Source: Tannerella sp. (GTDB taxonomy: Bacteria > Bacteroidota > Bacteroidia > Bacteroidales > Tannerellaceae). From it: a DNA stretch of 34,769 nucleotides. Under the pieces are notes generated by a model, which was given only the letters and a program-made list of their open reading frames with translations, had not been told where the DNA came from and did not search any database. How positions within the stretch are numbered: position 1 is the first letter of the stretch; every line of letters starts with the position of its first letter. Of the stretch, positions 24,902-32,794 are shown piece after piece. Both the position numbers and the translations under genes were made by a program. The stretch is from NCBI GenBank assembly GCA_031257565.1, contig JAIROL010000142.1, forward strand, positions 1-34,769. The letters are read 5' to 3'.

Positions 24902-26050
24902 TTAATGACTATGACTTTCGGGCATTATGGACGAAACGGCTGCCAGTTTTACCTGATAAGCGCCTTTCGTTACTACCTTATCGCCGGCTTTCAATCCTGA
25001 CAAAATTTGCACCCTGTCGCCATTGCTTTGGCCGAGGCTTACCTCTTGTTTTTTATAGCCTTCTTCATCCAGTTGCAGATAAACGAAAGTCAAGCTCTGT
25101 TCTTCGGTAACGGCCGACACCGGAACGGAAATAACGTTGTTCTGTGCGTTTGAAAGCAGGTAAACCGATACGAACGAGCCGGGGACGATATCGCCGACAT
25201 TATCAAATTCAAACGTAACGGGGATGTAGAACGACTGCCCGCCCGATGCTTTGCCGAACGAAAGCAAGCGTCCGTTCAGGTCGGAAAGTTTGTACGTCGC
25301 ATTGTCGTATGATGTTTGAAAATTCGCGCTGCCAATACTTTTGAGCGCTTTGAAATAGTTTTCCGAAACTTCCGCGCGCAATTGTAAACGGCGGTTTTGC
25401 GAGACGGTGGCAATGGGTTGTCCCACCGAAACGTATTCGCCCTGATTGACCAAACGGTTTTTGATATACCCGTCGATAGGCGATGAAACCTTTACGCCGC
25501 TTGACGTGATGTTGGACGCTTGCGCTTCGTAGGCTGTTTTGGCCGTTTCGTAACGCAGGCGGGCCTGTTCAAATTCTTTGGCGGAAATAATTTGTTCCTT
25601 GATAAGATCTTCGGCGCGTTGGTATTCTTTCTGCGCCGTTTCACAGGCGATTTTGGCTTTCGCGGCGGGGTCGCCTTCTAACAGATTTTTTGCCGATACG
25701 GTTACAATGGTTTCGCCTGCACGCACGCCGGCGCCGTCGGAAATAGACGGATTGGCAAACGACACGATTCCGTTGGAAGTAGCGACAATGGTTACTTCGT
25801 CGCCTTGCGCCGACAGAATTTGTCCGCTTGTTTTAATCACATGCGAGAATGTTCCGGGCATAACTTCTTCCACTGTCAAGCCGGCGGCTTCGGCCTGTTG
25901 TTTCGTGAAAGAGATTTCGTCGCTATGTCCGTCGCCGTCCACATGCTCATGCGCGTCTTTAGCGGCGGGATTCTGATTTTTATTGCCGGAATTGCATCCG
26001 GTAAAGAGCATTGTTGTTACAATTAATAAACTTATGACGTATGTTTTCAT
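24902..26050 (-). CDS. Membrane-fusion lipoprotein of the metal efflux system (CusB/CzcB-like)
   Basis: A 382-residue periplasmic adaptor. MKTYVISLLIVTTMLFTGC is a lipoprotein signal with Cys19 as the lipid site. A His- and Asp-rich stretch follows, AHEHVDGDGHSDE, and the protein ends SHSH; both could bind metal. A lipoyl-like half (VIKTSGQILSAQGDEV) lies before a coiled-coil hairpin at about 120-190 (KIACETAQKEYQRAEDL). The second lipoyl half (VSSPIDGYIKNRLVNQGEYV) and the beta-barrel domain follow. It precedes the pump gene by 19 bases and links pump and outer-membrane channel. Confidence 0.9.
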   Translation of the reverse strand: MKTYVISLLIVTTMLFTGCNSGNKNQNPAAKDAHEHVDGDGHSDEISFTKQQAEAAGLTVEEVMPGTFSHVIKTSGQILSAQGDEVTIVATSNGIVSFANPSISDGAGVRAGETIVTVSAKNLLEGDPAAKAKIACETAQKEYQRAEDLIKEQIISAKEFEQARLRYETAKTAYEAQASNITSSGVKVSSPIDGYIKNRLVNQGEYVSVGQPIATVSQNRRLQLRAEVSENYFKALKSIGSANFQTSYDNATYKLSDLNGRLLSFGKASGGQSFYIPVTFEFDNVGDIVPGSFVSVYLLSNAQNNVISVPVSAVTEEQSLTFVYLQLDEEGYKKQEVSLGQSNGDRVQILSGLKAGDKVVTKGAYQVKLAAVSSIMPESHSH

Positions 26051-26105
26051 TTTTTTATTTTTTTATGATGCTTTCCTTCTTAAAGATATTGCTATTCGTT
26101 GTTTT

Positions 26106-26129
26106 CGGCTTTCCGATATCCGAAAGCCG
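26106..26129. repeat. Inverted repeat upstream of the membrane-fusion gene
   Basis: CGGCTTTC and GAAAGCCG (eight-bp arms) enclose an eight-base spacer that is itself nearly palindromic (GATATC). It lies 56 bases upstream of the membrane-fusion start, within the operon. No T-run follows on either strand. It could be an operator or an RNA processing or stabilising hairpin between the first and second genes. Confidence 0.6.
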
Positions 26130-26213
26130 GATGACAAATACAGATATTATCAATCCATGCATCTATAGGCAGACACATGAAAATTTATTACCCTAACCGA
26201 TGTAGGCTAATAA

Positions 26214-26651
26214 TTAAGAAAGCATGCAGGGGGGTGCGCGTAAGCCGTGGAACGGGCTCTTTTCTGCGGAAGTGTAAAATGATACGTATTTCCCGTATTC
26301 GGGTTGCGGACTTGTCGTTTCCGCAGGATAAAGCAGGAAGTCCGCAACAAGGTAAAGAACAGGAAAGAAATGAATATGGTCGGGATGATCGCAGGACGTA
26401 ACCTTGTATTTTATCCTGTTGTCTGCTTGTGGAATAATAAAATCGGATTCAACGATACATGACTTGCCGTGATCCATATCGTTTTCAGCATGTCCGGTAT
26501 GTTCGTCATTAACCGAATTGTCTTGTTCGCAACATTCCATTATCATACAGACCGCCCCATTGTGGTGGTGATGCGGAACAATGGTCGGCGCCAACATTGT
26601 CAGCGTGGCTAATGCAATGAATGATAATGATATGTAAAACTTTTTTTTCAA
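26214..26651 (-). CDS. Small exported His/Cys-rich protein (DUF6769-like) leading the efflux operon
   Basis: A 145-residue protein with an N-terminal signal or anchor (KFYISLSFIALATLTMLAPT) followed by a metal-binding-like cluster: PHHHHNG, CMIMECCEQD, HTGHAENDMDHGKSC and CDHPDHIHF. I recall similar small proteins, DUF6769-like, beside Cus-type operons in Bacteroidales. The assignment rests on the signal, the HHHH block just after it and the CCEQ motif. The gene is first in the operon, right behind a good promoter and 163 bases before the membrane-fusion gene. It may sense, store or hand over metal ions in the periplasm. This role is inferred from composition and place only. Confidence 0.65.
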   Translation of the reverse strand: MKKKFYISLSFIALATLTMLAPTIVPHHHHNGAVCMIMECCEQDNSVNDEHTGHAENDMDHGKSCIVESDFIIPQADNRIKYKVTSCDHPDHIHFFPVLYLVADFLLYPAETTSPQPEYGKYVSFYTSAEKSPFHGLRAPPCMLS

Positions 26652-26668
26652 GGAAAAATATTTTGCCG

Positions 26669-26699
26669 CAAAATTAACATTTTATTTTCGATTCTCAAA
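26669..26699 (-). promoter_or_regulatory. Promoter of the metal efflux operon
   Basis: On the minus strand TTTG (26699-26696) and TAATTTTG (26676-26669) are exactly 19 bases apart. The ATG at 26651 is 17 bases after the -7 element. All four efflux genes lie downstream on the same strand without another clear promoter, so this probably drives the operon. Confidence 0.75.
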
Positions 26700-26848
26700 A
26701 AAACTGCTTTGAAAAAATGCGTGTGTCAGGAAAAAAATCCGGGAAAGGGGATTGCCAAATTTTTTTTTTGGAGAAAATCAATACTGTTTTATGCAATTTG
26801 CAATTCCGGGATATGATACTCTAATAGCGTGAACGTCGACCGGCCTCA

Positions 26849-27421
26849 TCATTCAAGCAAAGACGACCCTTGAACTTGCACCTCCTCCCCCGATACCTGT
26901 ATTTTCCGGGATCGGTCCACGCGAATAAAATGCGCGGTATGGCCGGATTCGACAGAGCCGATCGGATTTCCCCCGTTTATTCCTGTTACGTCGACGCTAT
27001 CGCGGTTTACAACGCTAAAAGTATATGCCGCCGCGCTTCCTCCAACATTTGGAATATCCGCCCGCCACATTCCGATAAACGGATTTGCCGGAGCGTTTTC
27101 TTTGTCGCTGTGCCGTTTACTCGAAACCGCCCAGCTTGCAAGCAACACAAGCGCAAGCAAGAGGATGTTTATGATCCCGTTGCCGGAGAATTTCAGGGAA
27201 TGCTTTAACATTCTGCGATTTATGATAATGTGAATGACGGCAAGCAGGACAAGAAACAGTCCGCTGAACAGATGTACCGCCGTCCAGTACGCTTTTATGG
27301 CGACAGGAAAAAGGTTTCTGTCGGCGCCTCTTATCAGGAAACCCGATACAAACAGGAGTATCAGGTAAATAAACGCTCCGGTGGAAATAAACGCCCGCCG
27401 GTGGAAATATCTTTTGTCCAT
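26849..27421 (-). CDS. DUF4405-like membrane protein, putative b-type cytochrome-like subunit
   Basis: A 190-residue protein with three predicted membrane helices (about 12-31, 45-67 and 84-100) and a C-terminal periplasmic-like tail of about 90 residues. Helix 2, WTAVHLFSGLFLVLLAVIHI, has His50 and His64, 14 residues apart on one helix. This is the arrangement found in membrane b-type cytochromes, and it fits the DUF4405 family. The tail has a GMWRADIPNVGGSAAAYTF region of unknown fold. It is the last gene of the heme operon, four bases after its neighbour, so translation is probably coupled. A role in heme or electron handling at the inner membrane is inferred from context. Confidence 0.6.
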   Translation of the reverse strand: MDKRYFHRRAFISTGAFIYLILLFVSGFLIRGADRNLFPVAIKAYWTAVHLFSGLFLVLLAVIHIIINRRMLKHSLKFSGNGIINILLLALVLLASWAVSSKRHSDKENAPANPFIGMWRADIPNVGGSAAAYTFSVVNRDSVDVTGINGGNPIGSVESGHTAHFIRVDRSRKIQVSGEEVQVQGSSLLE

Positions 27422-27425
27422 GATT

Positions 27426-28346
27426 TTATTCCGTCTTTACAATTATACTGTCGCCTTTTCTTTTTTTTCTCGCCGCCGCATAACACAAATAGCCGACCAG
27501 TACGACAAAAGCCAGCGCTATGACCGTCATTTCCGCTTTGTACTGCAACGGGTCCACCCATATTTCCTTGAACAGGTTTATACGCCCGAAAATCTCGACC
27601 GGCGTCCAGAATACAATCACCGTTGCGATGGAGTAACGGATGTTTGCGTCCCACGCGCCGATTTTCAACTGGCGGCGAAACATTAACGCCGCGCCTGCCA
27701 GACAGCAGGCAGCCAGCAACAGGGTAACGGGATGACGGTCGCCAAGAAAGTCGCCGTCGTAGCAGAACATCAGCGCCAGATAGCTTGTCCAGAGCAGCAT
27801 GTTCAGCTCCATGAAAGTAACAAGGCTGACGTGCCGCGTCAGGGGACGCGCGGCAATCGCCGTTCTTTTCCCCCGGAAAATCTTTTCCTGGCACCAGTTG
27901 AAAAAAACGCAACCCGACCGGATACGGAACAGGTAGAACAGCATAATCATCGCCCAGAAGCCGAACGAGGCCGGCAGAATAAGGTATTCGGGTTTGGTTA
28001 CGATTTCGCCGCCCACAATTTCGGGCTGCGTCCCGTGCCGGTGGGCGTAGTACATAAACAGGAACTCGACCCAACCGGTCCAGAAAAGCAATCCGCCGAC
28101 CAGTCCGCAGAGGGTCTGCCGCGTATCGCCCTTTACAAATATGCCTGCAACGACCATCGCCACACCTGCCGCCCCCATGGCAAACGCCGTGCGGTGCAGG
28201 GCGGCAGGTTCAAGCAAATGTTCCATGATGATCATCAGCGCGTGCCCAAGCGGCATAGCAAACAATACGGATAAAAAGGAAGCTATTGATTTCCATACAT
28301 ATTTTTTCGTCTTTATGTTTTCACCTGTATTTTTCATAACATTCAT
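27426..28346 (-). CDS. Uncharacterised eight-helix membrane protein of the heme operon
   Basis: A 306-residue inner-membrane protein with about eight hydrophobic helices. I do not recognise the family. Striking are several His residues near the membrane surfaces: His35 and His43 in PLGHALMIIMEHLLEP, His51, and His102 and His104 in MYYAHRHGTQ. They could bind heme or metal. Other possible contacts are WTGWVEFLFMYY and TPVEIFGRINLF. It lies 20 bases after the hemophore gene and four before the DUF4405-like gene, clearly in the same operon. It may form a complex with that protein to accept heme or electrons. The function is inferred only from position and the His pattern. Confidence 0.75.
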   Translation of the reverse strand: MNVMKNTGENIKTKKYVWKSIASFLSVLFAMPLGHALMIIMEHLLEPAALHRTAFAMGAAGVAMVVAGIFVKGDTRQTLCGLVGGLLFWTGWVEFLFMYYAHRHGTQPEIVGGEIVTKPEYLILPASFGFWAMIMLFYLFRIRSGCVFFNWCQEKIFRGKRTAIAARPLTRHVSLVTFMELNMLLWTSYLALMFCYDGDFLGDRHPVTLLLAACCLAGAALMFRRQLKIGAWDANIRYSIATVIVFWTPVEIFGRINLFKEIWVDPLQYKAEMTVIALAFVVLVGYLCYAAARKKRKGDSIIVKTE

Positions 28347-28366
28347 TCGTAAATTTCAATTCGTAA

Positions 28367-29083
28367 TTAATTCAACTCGTCGCAATAATAGCTCAATTCC
28401 CCGCCGGTATCGTCAATCTCGGTATTGACATTGTACCAGCTGACAATCTGCAATTTGAAATACCGTTGTCCGTCGGCGGCGCGTATCGCGTAGGTATGAT
28501 GCGACGGGGTATAAACCATCGGCGGCCCGGAAAGCGCCATGGATTCGTCTAATTTTTTGTTTGCGCTGGTGAGCATGCGCTGCGGTCCGCTGTTCGGATC
28601 AAACCATGGGTTATCGTCGAAATCCAGCTGGTTTTCTACCAGGTAGTGATACCAGTCGGCTTGCGAATAGGTAACGTATATATCCTTCGTATCCGTTACC
28701 CATGCGGCGTCCGCCGGCAGTTGCGAGGCGGATTTCCACCCGTCGTAATTGCCGTAGCCAAGATCGACGGCGCCACCCTGTCCGCAGCCGCTTGCGCCGC
28801 TGTTCGTCCGTATATGGTAGCCGCAGAAAGCCATGTCCCAGTCTAAGCGGTCGTACTGTTCGCCCTCCTTTATTTCCTGATTGGGCGCTTTCCGGTTAAA
28901 AACCTCGCCGGTGCGCAGGTTAAAGTAGAGCCAGTCGTTCGTCACGCCGGTACTGTAACCGGTCATGCGGGGCATGATTTTCCCCGTAAAAGGCTCCGCG
29001 TCATATTTCACGCACGAAACCGGCGGCAGCGTCGCCAAAAAGAGGAACGCCAGACCCGCAAGCAGTTTGTTTTGCTTTTTCAT
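28367..29083 (-). CDS. hmuY: HmuY-family heme-binding lipoprotein
   Basis: A 238-residue surface or periplasmic lipoprotein that captures heme and passes it to the TonB receptor. The signal MKKQNKLLAGLAFLFLATLP ends in PVSC with Cys24 as lipid site. WLYFNLRTGEVF, YDRLDWDMAFCGYHIRTNSG and YFKLQIVSWYN are typical HmuY-fold segments. In Porphyromonas HmuY heme is held by two His, and in relatives from other Bacteroidales by two Met. Candidates here are Met170, Met182 and Met189 (RMLTSAN to GPPMVY). Without a structure I cannot choose. It lies 184 bases after the receptor gene, and its leader is a 94-bp tandem duplication. Confidence 0.88.
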   Translation of the reverse strand: MKKQNKLLAGLAFLFLATLPPVSCVKYDAEPFTGKIMPRMTGYSTGVTNDWLYFNLRTGEVFNRKAPNQEIKEGEQYDRLDWDMAFCGYHIRTNSGASGCGQGGAVDLGYGNYDGWKSASQLPADAAWVTDTKDIYVTYSQADWYHYLVENQLDFDDNPWFDPNSGPQRMLTSANKKLDESMALSGPPMVYTPSHHTYAIRAADGQRYFKLQIVSWYNVNTEIDDTGGELSYYCDELN

Positions 29084-29268
29084 GTGTACATTATTTAAAT
29101 TTTAACGCTAAGGTAACATGGAACTCACAGCATGTTCATAACTCTTTGGCGCAAGCCGTTTTGCATGTTCGTTTCATGTCTACATTATTTAAATTTTAAC
29201 GCTAAGGAAACATAGAACTCACAGCATGTTCATAACTCTTTGGCGCAAGCCGTTTTGCATGTTCGTTT
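29081..29268 (-). repeat. 94-bp tandem duplication filling the gap before hmuY
   Basis: Units 29081-29174 and 29175-29268 are adjacent and nearly identical; I count three mismatches. The first unit begins exactly at the hmuY start codon, and the second ends at the last base of the TonB-receptor stop codon. The whole receptor-hmuY spacer is therefore two copies of one leader. Each copy carries the same 13-codon frame, MQNGLRQRVMNML (29166-29125 and 29260-29219). Within each unit GCATGTTC also occurs twice. Confidence 0.93.
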
Positions 29269-31622
29269 CATTGCTTCTCCTTTTTTAATACCTTGATTAT
29301 TTCATCCACCTTGAACTCCGCCTGCACATAGCCGCGCACGCCGGCGGTAGCAGGGATATTGAACGCCGTCAGCCCCGATCCCAGCGTTTCGGGCTTGTAG
29401 TTGAACAGGTTGTTGATCCCTGCCGTTACCTTTACCACGTTCCGGAAAGTCTGCGACAGGGTAAGGTTGCACAGCGTATAGGCAGGCAGGTCGCAACGGA
29501 AATAAGCGTCGCGGCTCCGTCCTTCCTTTTCCACATACACGCGGTCTTGCACGTCGAAGCGCTTACGCCCCATGTACGAGGCGGTGAAGCCTGCCGCGAG
29601 CGAATAGTCTTTCCGCCGGTAGCGGTATTCCACGCCGCCGGTAGCCGCATGGGGCGAGGTAGTATTGATGCGCACGCCGCCCTGTTCGCTCACACTGACA
29701 TACGAATAGGATCCTTTCAGCAAAAGGCGGTCCAGTATCTGCCAGCGAGCCAGCAGCTCGCCGCCCAGCAAGTCCTGGCGACCCAGATTGGCGTACTCGA
29801 AATTATACTGCATGTCGTATATCCGCCATACGCCCTCTATCTTGTCGCGGAAGAAATTACCGTACAGGCCGGCATTGACAAACAGGCGGTCGTCCGCATA
29901 TTCCGCGCCGAACGACAGGTAACGGTTTTTTTCGGGACGGAGGTATTCGTTACCCTTTATCATGAACATACCTAAGTGATCCCAGTTGAAAAACAGTTCC
30001 TTGATAGACGGCGAGCGGTAGCCCATAGAAAAGTTGGAGCGGAAACTCCAGCGCTCAAAAGGCGAATACTTGACGGCTAATTTCGGCATCCACATAAATC
30101 CGAACTGCCTCGAAAAGTTGGTGCGCACGCCTGCCGACAGCATCCACCGGTCGTTCGCCGTCCATTCGTCCTGAAAGAAATACTCGGTTTCTATCAGCGC
30201 CCGCGAAGTCATTTTGCGGTTCACGAAGCGGTCGCTGGTCAGTTCGTCGGTGAAATGCTCGATGCCGAATATCAGGTCGTGAGCCTCGAAATAGCGGCTG
30301 GCGAGCGTAAGGCGCGGTTGCAGGATGCGGCTCATGTAAACCGTCCGCCGCTCGTCGCGCCGTTCGTGGCGCTTGTAGCGGTCGTAATAGTCGGCGTGGA
30401 GGCCGGCGGTCAGGCTGACGTAGTTTTTCAGGCTGTATGTCGCCTTTGCGCCTCCGGTGTAGTCTTTCGACTGCGTGAACACCAAATCCTGTACCATGTC
30501 GTAGCTGTTCATAAAGAAAGCCGTACCGTAGAACTGTATTTCCAGGTTATCCGACGGCTCGTAGAACAGCTTTTGCGAAGCGGAGATGTGCTCTGCGCCC
30601 TCGACGCCCATCGGCGGACGCGCCAGCAAATTGACGATCACAACATCTTCGTCCAGAAAGGGATTGGCTTCCTTCGTATAAACCTTTTTGTCGCCCGCCG
30701 TCTGGTAGAGGTAAAAGCCGTCGCTTTCGCCGTACCACACGTCGGTCTGCGAGGTGAACGCGCCGGATTTGAAGCCGGCGGAAACCCAGCCTTGCAGGTT
30801 CGGGCGGTCGACATTCTTTTCGTACATGTACAGGAAATCCTTTTTCTGCGGGTCGGAGTAGTTCCGCTCGTTCATCTGTCCCCAGCGCGTTCCGGCGTCG
30901 ATGACGAGCGGCTGCGCTGTTTTCTTCGTTATCAGGTTGATGACGGCTCCCGAAGCGCGGCTCCCGTAGAGGGTGCTGCTGGCTCCTTTCACGATTTCGA
31001 TGCGGTCGATGGCATGCAGGTTGAAACGCTCGTAGTCGAGGTTGCCCGCCATGTCGCCCGTCATGCGCTCGCCGTCCATGAGGAAAAGTACGTGCCGCGC
31101 GTCTAAGCCCTGCATACTGATTTCGTTGCCGAAGCCCACTTTCTGGATATTCAGTCCGGGCGTTTCCTGCTGCAAAGCCTGCTGCAGGTTGCCGTACCCG
31201 GCGTCGACCATCGCCTTGCCGCTCAGCGCCTGCGTGGTAACGGGCGACAGCTTGATGGGGCGGAGCATCCGCGAAGCGGTTATGACTACCTCGTTCAAGC
31301 CGATTATATCTTCCTGCATGTAGAGGGTAAGCTGCGACGCGCCTTTTTCCGTCTTTCCGCTCAGCGGCGCAAAGCCGGTCAGCGTGATGCGGTAGTAAAC
31401 GCCGCCGTCGGGCGCGGCAAACGAGGCTACGCCATGCAAGTCTGTCATCGCATAGCTCGTGTTCTTCATTTCCGCGTCGGGAGAATAGATGACCATAGCC
31501 CCTGCCAGAGGCTGTTCCGTTCCTTTTTCAAGCAGTGTAAGCCGGAAATTTTCCTGCGCCTGCACCTGCAGCGATATTACAAGCGTTGTAAATAAACAGG
31601 TTAATGTATATTTTTTTATCAT
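29268..31622 (-). CDS. TonB-dependent heme receptor, HmuR-like
   Basis: This 784-residue outer-membrane receptor takes heme from the HmuY-like protein and imports it using TonB energy. After the signal peptide MIKKYTLTCLFTTLVISLQV comes a carboxypeptidase-regulatory-like domain (about 25-105). The plug follows (VVITASRMLRPIKLSP, LQQETPGLNIQKVGF, IEIVKGASSTLYGSRASGAV). The barrel contains YRSPSIKELFFNWDHLGMF near residue 549, the HmuR form of the FRAP/heme-contact region. The frame is open further upstream, but ATG 31622 is one base from the stop of the preceding gene, giving tight coupling and a normal signal peptide. GC content is clearly higher than in the housekeeping genes. Confidence 0.9.
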   Translation of the reverse strand: MIKKYTLTCLFTTLVISLQVQAQENFRLTLLEKGTEQPLAGAMVIYSPDAEMKNTSYAMTDLHGVASFAAPDGGVYYRITLTGFAPLSGKTEKGASQLTLYMQEDIIGLNEVVITASRMLRPIKLSPVTTQALSGKAMVDAGYGNLQQALQQETPGLNIQKVGFGNEISMQGLDARHVLFLMDGERMTGDMAGNLDYERFNLHAIDRIEIVKGASSTLYGSRASGAVINLITKKTAQPLVIDAGTRWGQMNERNYSDPQKKDFLYMYEKNVDRPNLQGWVSAGFKSGAFTSQTDVWYGESDGFYLYQTAGDKKVYTKEANPFLDEDVVIVNLLARPPMGVEGAEHISASQKLFYEPSDNLEIQFYGTAFFMNSYDMVQDLVFTQSKDYTGGAKATYSLKNYVSLTAGLHADYYDRYKRHERRDERRTVYMSRILQPRLTLASRYFEAHDLIFGIEHFTDELTSDRFVNRKMTSRALIETEYFFQDEWTANDRWMLSAGVRTNFSRQFGFMWMPKLAVKYSPFERWSFRSNFSMGYRSPSIKELFFNWDHLGMFMIKGNEYLRPEKNRYLSFGAEYADDRLFVNAGLYGNFFRDKIEGVWRIYDMQYNFEYANLGRQDLLGGELLARWQILDRLLLKGSYSYVSVSEQGGVRINTTSPHAATGGVEYRYRRKDYSLAAGFTASYMGRKRFDVQDRVYVEKEGRSRDAYFRCDLPAYTLCNLTLSQTFRNVVKVTAGINNLFNYKPETLGSGLTAFNIPATAGVRGYVQAEFKVDEIIKVLKKEKQ

Positions 31623-31623
31623 C

Positions 31624-32283
31624 TCAAAGCCCATGTTCCTCCTTGTACTTGGCAAGGTCTTCCTCATATTGCCGGAAGTCCTCGTCGTAGGTCGCCATGC
31701 GGCTGTAGTCTATCTTCTGGAGGTAAACGTCGGTAGAAAAATTCATGACGTTGAAGCTGGTGACAAACTCCATTTCCTTTGTCTCGGCATTGAAATAGCC
31801 GGTCACGGTACCTGAACCGCCCCCACCGTCCTCATATTCGTCTGTATTGGCATTGACCACGGATATTCCCTTAGAACCTTGAAACTTTATCCAGTCGGAG
31901 CCGAGGTATTCATTCTTTTCCCAAGTGTTGAGTTGCATGAATTTTAGGTTAATGGAAAACGAGATGACAACCGGCATTTTCCCCACCGTGAAATTGTGAA
32001 TTTGCATGTTTAGCGTATCTTCACTTCTCCATTTGAAATGATACTTGACCGGGCATCCCTGTTCGAGCAGGGTTTTGTTGACTGTACCCATCATGGCTCT
32101 TGCATAAAAGACAATACTGTCCTGCAGGCTTTCCCGCGCTATGCGCAACAGTTCGCCCGCAACAGGTTCCTTCGTGATATCCTCGTCGGCTTTGCAACCG
32201 GAAAATGCTGCGCAGAACAATATCGTCATCAAACTAAATGCAAAAACACCTTTTTGGATGAGTTTTTCTGCACTCATCATCAT
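31624..32283 (-). CDS. Small lipoprotein (DUF4903-like) upstream of the heme receptor
   Basis: A 219-residue lipoprotein. The signal GVFAFSLMTILFCAAFSGC puts the lipidated Cys near residue 30, after an unusually long start (MMMSAEKLIQ). The mature part is rich in beta-strand-like stretches (VISFSINLKFMQLNTW, GTVTGYFNAETKEMEFVTSF) and contains GGGGSG. It ends in a charged helix, YDEDFRQYEEDLAKYKEEHG. The best guess is DUF4903, a Bacteroidales calycin-like family, with low certainty. It overlaps the previous gene by four bases and ends one base before the receptor start. It may help heme or protein binding at the surface. Confidence 0.7.
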   Translation of the reverse strand: MMMSAEKLIQKGVFAFSLMTILFCAAFSGCKADEDITKEPVAGELLRIARESLQDSIVFYARAMMGTVNKTLLEQGCPVKYHFKWRSEDTLNMQIHNFTVGKMPVVISFSINLKFMQLNTWEKNEYLGSDWIKFQGSKGISVVNANTDEYEDGGGGSGTVTGYFNAETKEMEFVTSFNVMNFSTDVYLQKIDYSRMATYDEDFRQYEEDLAKYKEEHGL

Positions 32284-32729
32284 TTGCTACCACTAAAAGT
32301 AAATGAAGACGTAATACTTGTACCATCAATGACTGCATTACAGTCAAAAGTTACGCTGTTGTCACCAAACACGTCATTAGAGAATGTAGCTGTAATTGGA
32401 AGTTGCTCGCCGCCAACAGTTACATAACCTGTTGCACCAGTTTTAAGATTCCCATTTAGATACATGTCTCCCATTACACCGACATTGATTACAACATGGC
32501 CATCAATATCGTATGTCTCATCGTCAATGACAAAACTGGCCGCATAAGAGCCTGGTATAGGCCTTCCTGCCATTACCAAATTGTACGCATATCCGGAATA
32601 TGTTGCCGTATCACCAACAACAGTTGCATTATTGACGCTTGAAGCGTCATCCACACTTTTAGCAGTGGTATTTGCCACATTAACTATACTTGCAGCAATA
32701 ATAGCTGCTACAAAAAAGATTTTTTTCAT
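32280..32729 (-). CDS. Secreted calycin-like small protein
   Basis: A 149-residue exported protein. The Sec signal MKKIFFVAAIIAASIVNVAN precedes a mature part of about 125 residues, almost all beta strand: YSGYAYNLVMAGRPIPG, SFVIDDETYDIDGHVVIN, GYVTVGGEQLPITATF and IDGTSITSSFTF. This fits the Calycin_like (lipocalin-like) barrel proteins of Bacteroidales. The frame extends to an ATG at 32753, but the MKK start at 32729 gives a standard signal. It overlaps the next gene by four bases. The gene is AT-rich compared with the receptor. A small-ligand or heme-binding role is possible but unproven. Confidence 0.72.
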   Translation of the reverse strand: MKKIFFVAAIIAASIVNVANTTAKSVDDASSVNNATVVGDTATYSGYAYNLVMAGRPIPGSYAASFVIDDETYDIDGHVVINVGVMGDMYLNGNLKTGATGYVTVGGEQLPITATFSNDVFGDNSVTFDCNAVIDGTSITSSFTFSGSK

Positions 32730-32794
32730 TTTTTTTAAATTTAAATTAAACATAAAATTAAAAATAAGAGGGATTTCCCCCTTTTTATTGTTAT

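Noticed and set aside
27361-28074. 237-codon minus-strand frame overlapping the eight-helix protein
   Set aside because: It lies in another frame of the membrane protein, whose hydrophobic helices and tight operon spacing make it the real gene.
30255-31106. 283-codon plus-strand frame opposite the heme receptor
   Set aside because: It is a product of the high GC and codon pattern of the receptor gene; it has no recognisable motif or promoter.
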